NCBI GenBank assembly: GCA_946545105.1
Contig: CAMNMY010000051.1
Span: 1-6,433 of the forward strand
DNA length: 6,433 nucleotides
Reading direction: 5' to 3'
Origin: an uncultured Clostridia bacterium
Lineage (GTDB): Bacteria > Bacillota_A > Clostridia > Christensenellales > UBA3700
How positions within the stretch are numbered: the stretch's first letter is position 1; every line of letters starts with the position of its first letter. Below the pieces are notes generated by a model. It saw nothing but the letters and a program-made list of their open reading frames with translations. It searched no databases and was not told where the DNA came from. Shown here piece by piece: positions 1 through 5,394 of the stretch. The translations under genes were made by a program, and so were the position numbers.

Positions 1-1539
1 TTTAATTGTTCCCACGATTTCTACATTAATTTTGAAGTTTGCAAGTGTTTGCTTCAACTCTTCAGCCTTTGCTTCCAATACTGAATCATCTTCAACTGGA
101 TCATCGAAATCATCCAACATATCAATTGAAGGTGGATTGTATTTCTTATACACTCTCTTTGGCTTAGGTGGTTCCACTGGTTTTGGTGGTTCTACCGGCT
201 TAGGTGGAATTACTGGTTTTGGAGTTGGAGGAATAATTGGTTTAATTGGCTCAATTGGCTTTATAGGCTCTTGAGGCTTAATAGGTTCCTCAAAATGAAT
301 TACTTCATCTTCATCCTCATCTTTTACTTTTTCCACGATAGAATCGTCATTAATAACGTTTTGTACGATATTTTCAAATGGATCAAATTGTGGTTCTTCT
401 TTTATTGGAGCTGGTTCTTCAAACAATGGCATCTTTGGAACTTCATATGATGGAGTTGATTGAGATGTAAATGTTGTTGAATCATCCACAATTTCATTAT
501 CATATTGGTTATATGGTTGATTTTGTTCTGGTTCTTGATATGAAGAAGAAATATCTTCTCCTCTTAGCATCTTCTTCCTTGTGCTATTAAACCATAATCT
601 ATCTCTATCTGTAATTTCAGGTTTTTTCTCTTCTTCTTTTACATCCTCAACCTTTGGTTGTGGCTCAATTGGAATAAAAGGTGATGCTTGTGCAAATTGT
701 TGAGCGCGTTGCTCTGTAAGCTTAATCTCGCCAGCATCCATTAAATTACCGTCTGAATCTATACCGCTTAAGATACTATCTTGTTCATCTTCAGACATTT
801 GAGTTGATTTAACCTCATCAATTGGCGTAATCTCAGCATCTGAAGTTTGTTTTCTATTTCTCCAGAATCCTGTGCTTTTTCCTGCATTATCATCAAACAA
901 TTTACCATTTACATCGCCATTATATAGCGTTGGTTGGAAATATCCGTTTTGTTGATATGCACCGCTTCCATCATCTTGGTAATTTTCTTCAGCTTGAGAA
1001 TAATCTTGATAACTTTGAGTCTTTTTTGTTGGAGTTCTTAACTTTAAGCCAATTTCGAAATTCAATTGATTAACAATTACTAGGACAATAAGACCTGCTT
1101 CTACTAAAGATAGGAATACTAATCCAAATGTTCTTGCTAAAGACAAAGGATACAAAAATGCTACAAATGCTGCACCGCCCAATGTTTCAGGATTCAAAAA
1201 AGCATCCTTAATTGAGCCGACATATCCTAATCCCTTTTGAACAGCATATGTTGCTACATGTCCAATACAAATCAAAATGAACACAATAGCAATATAGTTA
1301 ATAATTACTTTGAATCCAACTTTTTGTTTAAAACCAAAAGTAATGAAAATACCTAAAGCCGTAGCGCCGATGCAGTATCCATATGATGCGTAACCAAATA
1401 TTCCAAGAATAAATGATCTAACAAAACTGCCTGCATAGCCAAATGCGCCGAAAATAATCAAATCTAGTAGGCCAGAAATTCCTACTATGATTAACCCCTT
1501 AAAAAATCTGTCTAAAACACTCTCTGATTGATTGCTCAC
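1..1539 (-). CDS. ftsK: FtsK/SpoIIIE-family DNA translocase, N-terminal 513 residues (gene cut by the window's left edge)
   Basis: This is a membrane-anchored, septum-located ATPase that pumps chromosomal DNA at division or sporulation. The frame is open from GTG 1539 to base 1 without a stop. GTG is chosen because AAGAGG lies 5 nt upstream and an in-frame TGA is six codons upstream. Residues about 13-160 hold four probable membrane helices (about 13-33, 42-70, 77-98, 136-157), as in the FtsK 4TM domain. Residues about 171-463 form a hydrophilic linker rich in Q, N, E and P, ending in EPIKP-like repeats (418-460). From 464 the family signature begins: YKKYNPPSIDML, then an acidic stretch, then LEAKAEELKQTLANFKINV, which matches the start of the translocase alpha domain (usually followed by GP.VTRYE). 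The RecA-like motor with Walker motifs and the gamma domain should lie beyond the window. I cannot tell vegetative FtsK from sporulation SpoIIIE. The family identity is firm. Confidence 0.9.
   Translation of the reverse strand, partial: MSNQSESVLDRFFKGLIIVGISGLLDLIIFGAFGYAGSFVRSFILGIFGYASYGYCIGATALGIFITFGFKQKVGFKVIINYIAIVFILICIGHVATYAVQKGLGYVGSIKDAFLNPETLGGAAFVAFLYPLSLARTFGLVFLSLVEAGLIVLVIVNQLNFEIGLKLRTPTKKTQSYQDYSQAEENYQDDGSGAYQQNGYFQPTLYNGDVNGKLFDDNAGKSTGFWRNRKQTSDAEITPIDEVKSTQMSEDEQDSILSGIDSDGNLMDAGEIKLTEQRAQQFAQASPFIPIEPQPKVEDVKEEEKKPEITDRDRLWFNSTRKKMLRGEDISSSYQEPEQNQPYNQYDNEIVDDSTTFTSQSTPSYEVPKMPLFEEPAPIKEEPQFDPFENIVQNVINDDSIVEKVKDEDEDEVIHFEEPIKPQEPIKPIEPIKPIIPPTPKPVIPPKPVEPPKPVEPPKPKRVYKKYNPPSIDMLDDFDDPVEDDSVLEAKAEELKQTLANFKINVEIVGTIK
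160..288 (-). repeat. Proline-rich repeat tract coding part of the FtsK linker (residues 418-460)
   Basis: On the minus strand this stretch codes for tandem, imperfect five-residue units of the type E-P-[I/V]-K-P or P-P-K-P-V: EPIKP, EPIKP, IEPIKP, then PPKPVE twice. It lies immediately before the conserved YKKYNPPSID start of the motor region. At DNA level it appears on the plus strand as repeated GGTGGTTC/TACTGG-type units. It is probably an extended, charged spacer between the membrane anchor and the motor. Such tracts change length easily by slippage. Confidence 0.75.
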
Positions 1540-1544
1540 GTAAA

Positions 1545-1550
1545 CCTCTT
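1545..1550 (-). promoter_or_regulatory. Ribosome binding site AAGAGG that fixes the GTG start of ftsK
   Basis: On the minus strand AAGAGG is followed by TTTAC and then GTG at 1539-1537. Spacing is 5 nt. The codon six positions upstream in the same frame is TGA, and no ATG lies between that stop and the GTG. GTG is therefore the best start. Confidence 0.7.
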
Positions 1551-1564
1551 CAATTCACTTAAAT

Positions 1565-1591
1565 ATTATAGCATATAAAGGCGCGTGAAAA
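1565..1591 (-). promoter_or_regulatory. Probable sigma-A promoter of ftsK with extended -10
   Basis: On the minus strand TGCTATAAT (1573-1565) is a perfect extended -10 (TGn plus TATAAT). A weak -35, TTTTCA (1591-1586), lies 15 bp upstream of the hexamer. The expected transcription start is near 1558, giving a leader of roughly 19 nt that contains the AAGAGG site. The poor -35 is offset by the extended -10 and by the A/T tracts just upstream, which sit where an UP element would be. ftsK may therefore be transcribed on its own as well as by readthrough from ktrB. Confidence 0.65.
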
Positions 1592-1593
1592 TT

Positions 1594-1616
1594 AAAAAAT
1601 TTTAAAATTTTAAAAT
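1594..1616. repeat. A/T palindrome in the ktrB-ftsK spacer
   Basis: Bases 1599-1616 read A-TTTT-AAAA-TTTT-AAAA-T, a perfect 18-bp palindrome, preceded by five more A. The tract lies directly upstream of the ftsK -35 region (minus strand), the place where RNA polymerase alpha subunits contact A/T-rich UP elements. It could also fold weakly in the 3' end of a ktrB transcript, but it has no G-C pairs, so a terminator role is unlikely. The sequence is certain; the function is inferred. Confidence 0.5.
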
Positions 1617-1649
1617 GGCCGACAAAAACGACATTTTCTATGCAAAATA

Positions 1650-3029
1650 CTAACCAACCATTACGTTTTCTGCTGGAATAATTACGTTTGTTGTACGTTG
1701 TGGTTTTGCAAATGACAAAACTATGGTCAAGATACCGACTCTTCCGATATACATCAATATGATAATCCCTAATCTTGATGCTGGGTTTAACATTAATGTT
1801 GTATCCCCTATTGCCATACCTACGGTACCGATTGCAGAAACAACTTCAAATATTGCATTCTTTAGAGGAATTTCTGAGTCAACACCTAAGATAAATCCTG
1901 TGAATATGCAAACTAAAATTAAATATGTTGAAATGATAGCAAATGCTTGGTGAAGAATTTCCTTACCAATTTTTTTACCTGAAACAACAATATGTCCATC
2001 TTTTGTATTCAATGCGATAATACCAAGGATAATAATAACCATTGTAGTAACTTTAATACCACCGGCTGTAGATCCTGAACCAGCACCGATAAACATCAAG
2101 ACGATTGTTAAGAATATACTTCCATCACTCCAAGATTCCATATCTGTTGTGTTGAATCCTGCAGTTCTTGATGTAGTAGCCTCAAATAGTGATCTTAAGA
2201 ATGCTTCTCCACCGTTCATTCCTTTATACAAATGATTGAATTCAAACACTACAAATAGCAATGTAGAAACAACCAAAATAATACCACTTGCAACAAGCAT
2301 TAATCTTGAATGTAAAGATAAATCTTTAGCTCTGAATTTGTTTCTAATTAAATCATCCCAAACGATGAAGCCTAAACCGCCCAAGAATATCAAGGCAATT
2401 AGCACCAAATTTACAAGCCAATCATTAGCATAAGATGTAAATGATGCAAATGGCACACCTAGTGCTCCCATCAAATCAAAACCTGCATTACAGAATGCTG
2501 AAATTGAATGGAATGCTGCAAAATAAATACCTCTTGATGCTCCGAATTGTGGAACAAATCTTATACATAATAAAGCTGCACCAACAACTTCTGAAATTAT
2601 TGATCCAACTACGATATTTCTTAAAACAGAAACAAAATCCCCTTTCTTCTTGATACCAACTGATTCCATCAAGAATTTTCTATCTTTAAAGCTCATCTTA
2701 ACTCTTAAAGATCTTGAAAGGAACGCAATAACAGACATGAATCCAATACCACCCATTTGAATCATAAACAAAATGACTAATTGTCCAAATAATGACCAGT
2801 GTTGGAATGTATCATAAACAACTAAACCAGTAACACAAGTAGCACTTGTTGCTGTGAATAAAGAATCTATAAATCCTGTTCTTTCGTGAGAATTTGAAGC
2901 AAATGGAGACATCAATATAAATGTTCCAATTAGGATAAATACAATATAACTTAACAATACAATTGTTAAAGTTGAAACTGTTCTGCTTTTTTGTTTAAGA
3001 TTTATTAATGTCTTATTAGTTTCATCCAT
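1650..3029 (-). CDS. ktrB: KtrB/TrkH-type potassium uptake protein, membrane subunit
   Basis: This 459-residue integral membrane protein lets K+ (usually with Na+ coupling) into the cell. It belongs to the TrkH/KtrB superfamily, built from four M1-P-M2 repeats. All four filter loops are visible: TSATCVTGL (Gly68), SISAFCNAGF (Gly183), TTSRTAGFN (Gly291) and SAIGTVGMA (Gly401/404). The flexible gating loop of the third repeat is present as GAGSGSTAGGIK (about 315-326), and the conserved YIGRVGILT with Arg430 lies near the end. Length and the closing ENVMVG are typical of complete KtrB, so it looks intact and functional. The usual partner is KtrA/TrkA, a cytoplasmic RCK nucleotide-binding ring; none lies next to it here. 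ATG 3029 is the only reasonable start, as the next Met is residue 40 inside the first helix, yet no Shine-Dalgarno site precedes it and a TATAAT ends only 8 nt upstream. The stop is TAG. Confidence 0.95.
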   Translation of the reverse strand: MDETNKTLINLKQKSRTVSTLTIVLLSYIVFILIGTFILMSPFASNSHERTGFIDSLFTATSATCVTGLVVYDTFQHWSLFGQLVILFMIQMGGIGFMSVIAFLSRSLRVKMSFKDRKFLMESVGIKKKGDFVSVLRNIVVGSIISEVVGAALLCIRFVPQFGASRGIYFAAFHSISAFCNAGFDLMGALGVPFASFTSYANDWLVNLVLIALIFLGGLGFIVWDDLIRNKFRAKDLSLHSRLMLVASGIILVVSTLLFVVFEFNHLYKGMNGGEAFLRSLFEATTSRTAGFNTTDMESWSDGSIFLTIVLMFIGAGSGSTAGGIKVTTMVIIILGIIALNTKDGHIVVSGKKIGKEILHQAFAIISTYLILVCIFTGFILGVDSEIPLKNAIFEVVSAIGTVGMAIGDTTLMLNPASRLGIIILMYIGRVGILTIVLSFAKPQRTTNVIIPAENVMVG

Positions 3030-3037
3030 ACGCTTAT

Positions 3038-3065
3038 ATTATATTATTTTAATGTAATTTAGCAA
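3038..3065 (-). promoter_or_regulatory. Probable promoter of ktrB, close enough to give a near-leaderless mRNA
   Basis: On the minus strand TTGCTA (3065-3060), a 16-bp spacer and TATAAT (3043-3038) form a good sigma-A promoter. Only 8 nt (ATAAGCGT) separate the -10 from ATG 3029. Transcription would be expected to begin about 7 nt past the -10, near 3031-3029, leaving zero to two leader bases. This fits the lack of a ribosome binding site. ktrB could also be read from the upstream peptidase operon, whose stop codon is 41 nt away with no terminator between. AT-rich DNA makes chance TATAAT matches common, so confidence is moderate. Confidence 0.55.
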
Positions 3066-3070
3066 ATCGT

Positions 3071-4336
3071 TTAGTTCTTAATAATATCTAGAAGGTTTCC
3101 TTCAACTTCTCTTCCGACATATGCTAAAGCTGCATTTTTTAAGTCAAAACACTTGTTAAATGCTTCTTCTATCTTCTCTTTTGTTAATGCCTTTATCTTC
3201 TCAACTTGTCTATCTAAAGAATATTCTTCGCCATATAACAAAGCATAAGATGCCACTGCTCTCATATTTGTAGATGTAGATTCATTAGATAAAACATATT
3301 TAGTCAAAACCGAATTAATGCCCTTATCTATTTCTTCTTTTGTAAATCCATTCTTTTGAATTTCTAAAATTACATTTTTTGTCAAATCAAGCGCTTTTTC
3401 TACAGAATCCTTGTTTGTTCCAATATAAATTTGCGAAATTCCATTGTTTATGTAGTTTGTGCTATATGCATAAACAGAATATGCAAGTCCAGACTTTTCT
3501 CTAACTTCTTGGAATAATCTTGAGCTCATTCCACCACCAAATATATCTTTTGCCACTAAGTTTGCAAATCTCAAATCATCATTTAGCGTTACTGATGGAG
3601 TTGCTATATATAGATGTGATTGCTCAATATCTTTGAATTTAGATAAATATCTACTTTGCGCGACACAAGGCTTATCCGCCCATGATCTGCCAAGGCCAGA
3701 TTTGAATTTCCCTACAAAATGCTTATCTACAAGCTTAATTGCATCCTCAAGCGAAATAGAACCAGCAATACCAATAACTATATCCTCAGCTGCATAATTG
3801 TCTGCTATATAGGCTAAAACGTCTTCTTTTTGGAAACGTTTTACGTTTTCTCTTGTTCCTATAATAGTTCTACCTATTTGTGTATCTGTTCCAAAGAAAG
3901 CTTCATCAGATAAATCTTGGCAAACACCTTCGTTATCGTCATCTCCCATAGAAATTTCTTCTAATATTACCTTTCTTTCGCTATCCAACTCTTTTTTAGC
4001 GTATTGAGAGTTAAACATCATATCTGCAAGTATTTCTGCACATTTATCTGATTTATCATCTAACGCAAGCGCATAATAGCAAGTTGTTTGCTTTGATGTA
4101 TATGCATTAATTTGTGCCCCTAATGATTCAAATTCATTTGCAATATCAAATGCACTTCTCGTTTTTGTGCCTTTAAACATATTATGTTCAATAAAGTGAG
4201 AAAGACCATTGGTTTCATTTGTTTCGTTAATGCTACCAACAGCGCATAAAATTGATATACCAACCATTCTCGTAGAATTTAGTTGTAAATGAGCTAATCT
4301 TAGCCCATCAGAAAATGTTTTAATTGTTGTGCTCAT
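3071..4336 (-). CDS. mlpA: M16 family zinc metallopeptidase (insulinase/processing-peptidase type, MlpA/YmxG-like)
   Basis: This 421-residue protein has the two-domain layout of M16B peptidases. The inverted zinc motif HxxEH is present as HFIEH (His47, Glu50, His51) in the context GLSHFIEHNMFKGT. The third zinc ligand is Glu127 in VILEEIS, 76 residues after His51 as expected. The second, inactive-type half carries GGGMSSRLFQEVREKSGLAYSV (267-288) with the Arg279/Tyr286 pair that helps bind substrate in the active partner domain. All catalytic parts are present, so it should be active, probably as a homodimer in the cytoplasm on peptides or small unfolded proteins. Bacillus subtilis has a relative (mlpA/ymxG) just downstream of pnp and ylxY, and the similar position here supports the symbol, although orthology is inferred. 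ATG 4336 follows AAGGA at 6-7 nt, inside the end of the upstream gene. Function in vivo is not known from sequence. Confidence 0.93.
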   Translation of the reverse strand: MSTTIKTFSDGLRLAHLQLNSTRMVGISILCAVGSINETNETNGLSHFIEHNMFKGTKTRSAFDIANEFESLGAQINAYTSKQTTCYYALALDDKSDKCAEILADMMFNSQYAKKELDSERKVILEEISMGDDDNEGVCQDLSDEAFFGTDTQIGRTIIGTRENVKRFQKEDVLAYIADNYAAEDIVIGIAGSISLEDAIKLVDKHFVGKFKSGLGRSWADKPCVAQSRYLSKFKDIEQSHLYIATPSVTLNDDLRFANLVAKDIFGGGMSSRLFQEVREKSGLAYSVYAYSTNYINNGISQIYIGTNKDSVEKALDLTKNVILEIQKNGFTKEEIDKGINSVLTKYVLSNESTSTNMRAVASYALLYGEEYSLDRQVEKIKALTKEKIEEAFNKCFDLKNAALAYVGREVEGNLLDIIKN

Positions 4337-4338
4337 TG

Positions 4339-5037
4339 TTATCCTTGTCCATATATTCTTTCAGGGAGCTTTCTAATACAAAGCCCTTGTAAATAATATA
4401 ATAACTCAATTACACCCCAACATACACATAAAATTGCTAAAGCTCCAAAAGGAGATAAATATAATTTGCCATCAAATGTTAAACCATAGAAGTCTGGCCA
4501 TACTTTTGCTATAACGACACAGATAAAATATACAAGTCCATATACCACAACGCTAGATAAACTAAAATATGTTAAAACCTTATTTTCGATTTTGTCATCT
4601 TTTTCAAAAACACAAAGTGTTATTGCTGCCACAAGCGGAGCAAACAAATGAAGAATAATACAGTTTCTATCATAGAAATAGAATGGAGAAAGACCTTTTG
4701 TAATTGCACCCATTGGTACCAAGATCAACAAAACCACAAAAAATGTCACCATTGCCGCAACTATCGATATAAATCTAAACAATCTAACCCATAGCGGTAT
4801 TTCTATCAACTTCCCTCTGAATGCTTGAATATTGAAATACAAATAAATCAACGAAGAAACCGCAGTGATTATATTTGAATCAATAGTAAAGAATCTAAAA
4901 CATGTAGGACCATGTGCCAACATATTACCAGATCCGTCTTCATGGTAAAAATAAAAAGCAACTGCCCACGTTATTGCAATAACTAAAAATATATTTGAAC
5001 AAAACGATAAAATATTGAATAGTCTCTTTTGTTGCAT
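4339..5037 (-). CDS. Six-helix membrane protein, probably Pr6Pr / FAR-17a-AIG1-like family
   Basis: This 232-residue protein has six likely membrane helices (about 9-31, 49-70, 87-110, 127-144, 155-177, 195-219) with short loops and no signal peptide. Conserved-looking motifs are FRFFTIDSN (Thr51) at the start of helix 2, the RFISIVAAMVTFFVVLLILVP core of helix 3, and NCIILHLFAPLVA (His130) in helix 4. This pattern (FT..SN, then LH...P) resembles bacterial membrane proteins named Pr6Pr and, more distantly, eukaryotic FAR-17a/AIG1/ADTRP, membrane hydrolases that use one Thr and one His. Enzyme activity here is inference only. An ATG 24 nt further upstream (5061) is in frame but overlaps the -10 hexamer and lacks a ribosome site, so the start at 5037, preceded by AAGGGG, is preferred. 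It is probably co-transcribed with the M16 peptidase. It could instead be a small transporter or an uncharacterised DUF. Confidence 0.8.
   Translation of the reverse strand: MQQKRLFNILSFCSNIFLVIAITWAVAFYFYHEDGSGNMLAHGPTCFRFFTIDSNIITAVSSLIYLYFNIQAFRGKLIEIPLWVRLFRFISIVAAMVTFFVVLLILVPMGAITKGLSPFYFYDRNCIILHLFAPLVAAITLCVFEKDDKIENKVLTYFSLSSVVVYGLVYFICVVIAKVWPDFYGLTFDGKLYLSPFGALAILCVCWGVIELLYYLQGLCIRKLPERIYGQG
4342..4346 (-). promoter_or_regulatory. Shine-Dalgarno site of the M16 peptidase gene, within the preceding gene
   Basis: On the minus strand AAGGA ends just before the TAA stop (4341-4339) of the membrane protein gene, and ATG of the peptidase begins 2 nt after that stop. Ribosomes finishing the first gene would sit on this site, so translational coupling of the two genes is likely. 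Confidence 0.7.
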
Positions 5038-5042
5038 CTTTT

Positions 5043-5048
5043 CCCCTT
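5043..5048 (-). promoter_or_regulatory. Ribosome binding site AAGGGG deciding the start of the six-helix membrane protein
   Basis: On the minus strand AAGGGG is followed by AAAAG and ATG 5037-5035, a spacing of 5 nt. No such site precedes the in-frame ATG at 5061, so this site argues for the shorter protein of 232 residues. Confidence 0.75.
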
Positions 5049-5059
5049 GTCCTAAATTC

Positions 5060-5087
5060 ATTATATCATTTATACAAGTAATAGCAA
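5060..5087 (-). promoter_or_regulatory. Sigma-A promoter of the membrane protein / M16 peptidase operon
   Basis: On the minus strand TTGCTA (5087-5082), a 16-bp spacer and TGATATAAT (5068-5060) give a -35, a TGn extension and a perfect -10. The expected start is near 5053, giving a leader of about 16 nt that contains AAGGGG. It lies downstream of the pnp terminator, so the operon is independent of pnp. The -35, spacer length and -10 are identical to those in front of ktrB. Confidence 0.75.
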
Positions 5088-5337
5088 GTTTACTATTTTC
5101 CTATTTTATCCATAAATTTTAATCTCAAGAATTTCAGTAAAAATTTCGCCGAATTTTCAATTCTTTTTCTAACTTTATTATGAAAATCAATTTATTTTCA
5201 AATTATTTAGAAATGTATTGACTAAATGGTAGTAATTTTCAAAATTACTCTCAAATGCGGCTTTAACAAGTATTTAAACTCACATTTTTTGAATATTTCC
5301 CGTTTTGTGATGACAAAATAAAAAGGCTTTTTGGCAT
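5088..5337. other. AT-rich spacer between the pnp terminator and the next promoter; no gene seen
   Basis: About 250 nt without a supported coding region on either strand. The open frames are very short (for example ATG GAT AAA near 5112 on the minus strand reaches TAG after six codons), and none has a ribosome site. The stretch is rich in A and T runs and has scattered TTGAAA-like hexamers without a well-spaced -10. Its one distinct structure is the perfect dyad at 5231-5249. I see no riboswitch or tRNA fold. Confidence 0.6.
5231..5249. repeat. Perfect 19-bp inverted repeat in the spacer
   Basis: AGTAATTTT, one central C, then AAAATTACT: two 9-base arms that are exact reverse complements. 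As RNA only about 7 pairs with a 5-base loop could form, so it reads better as a protein-binding dyad than as a hairpin. It lies about 145 nt upstream of the promoter at 5060-5087, rather far for a simple repressor site. AT-rich DNA makes chance dyads fairly common, and no function is claimed. Confidence 0.4.
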
Positions 5338-5372
5338 AAAAAATTCGCACCTAAGTTGCCTTAAGTGCGAAT
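5338..5372 (-). terminator. Rho-independent terminator of pnp
   Basis: On the minus strand ATTCGCACTTAAG (5372-5360), loop GCAA and CTTAGGTGCGAAT (5355-5343) form a 13-bp stem with one G-U wobble and a stable GNRA tetraloop. The stem runs straight into a T tract (5342-5338). It begins 22 nt after the pnp stop codon. On the plus strand the hairpin is not followed by T residues, so it works in one direction only. Confidence 0.93.
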
Positions 5373-5394
5373 AATTTCAAATTTAACTAATCGA

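Noticed and set aside
32..274. Plus-strand frame with glycine-rich repeats (GGSTGFGG type)
   Set aside because: It is the antisense image of the Pro-rich FtsK linker: CCA/CCT codons read backwards as GGN. There is no ribosome site, and the minus strand carries a recognised gene.
1594..1649. Possible terminator between ktrB and ftsK
   Set aside because: The only dyad is built entirely from A and T, without any G-C pairs, and the other candidate (ATTTT...AAAAT near 1633-1648) has about five weak pairs. Readthrough remains possible.
1723..2653. Plus-strand frames opposite ktrB
   Set aside because: Antisense shadows of the KtrB coding region; no start signals and no sensible protein family.
5218..5246. 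Plus-strand TTGACT -35 with 17-bp spacer
   Set aside because: The matching -10 would be AAAATT, a poor hexamer, and no plus-strand gene follows.
5328..5341. AAAAAGGCTTTTT dyad next to the pnp terminator
   Set aside because: The loop would be only one to five bases and the stem mostly A-T. The real terminator beside it is far stronger, so a second one is not needed.
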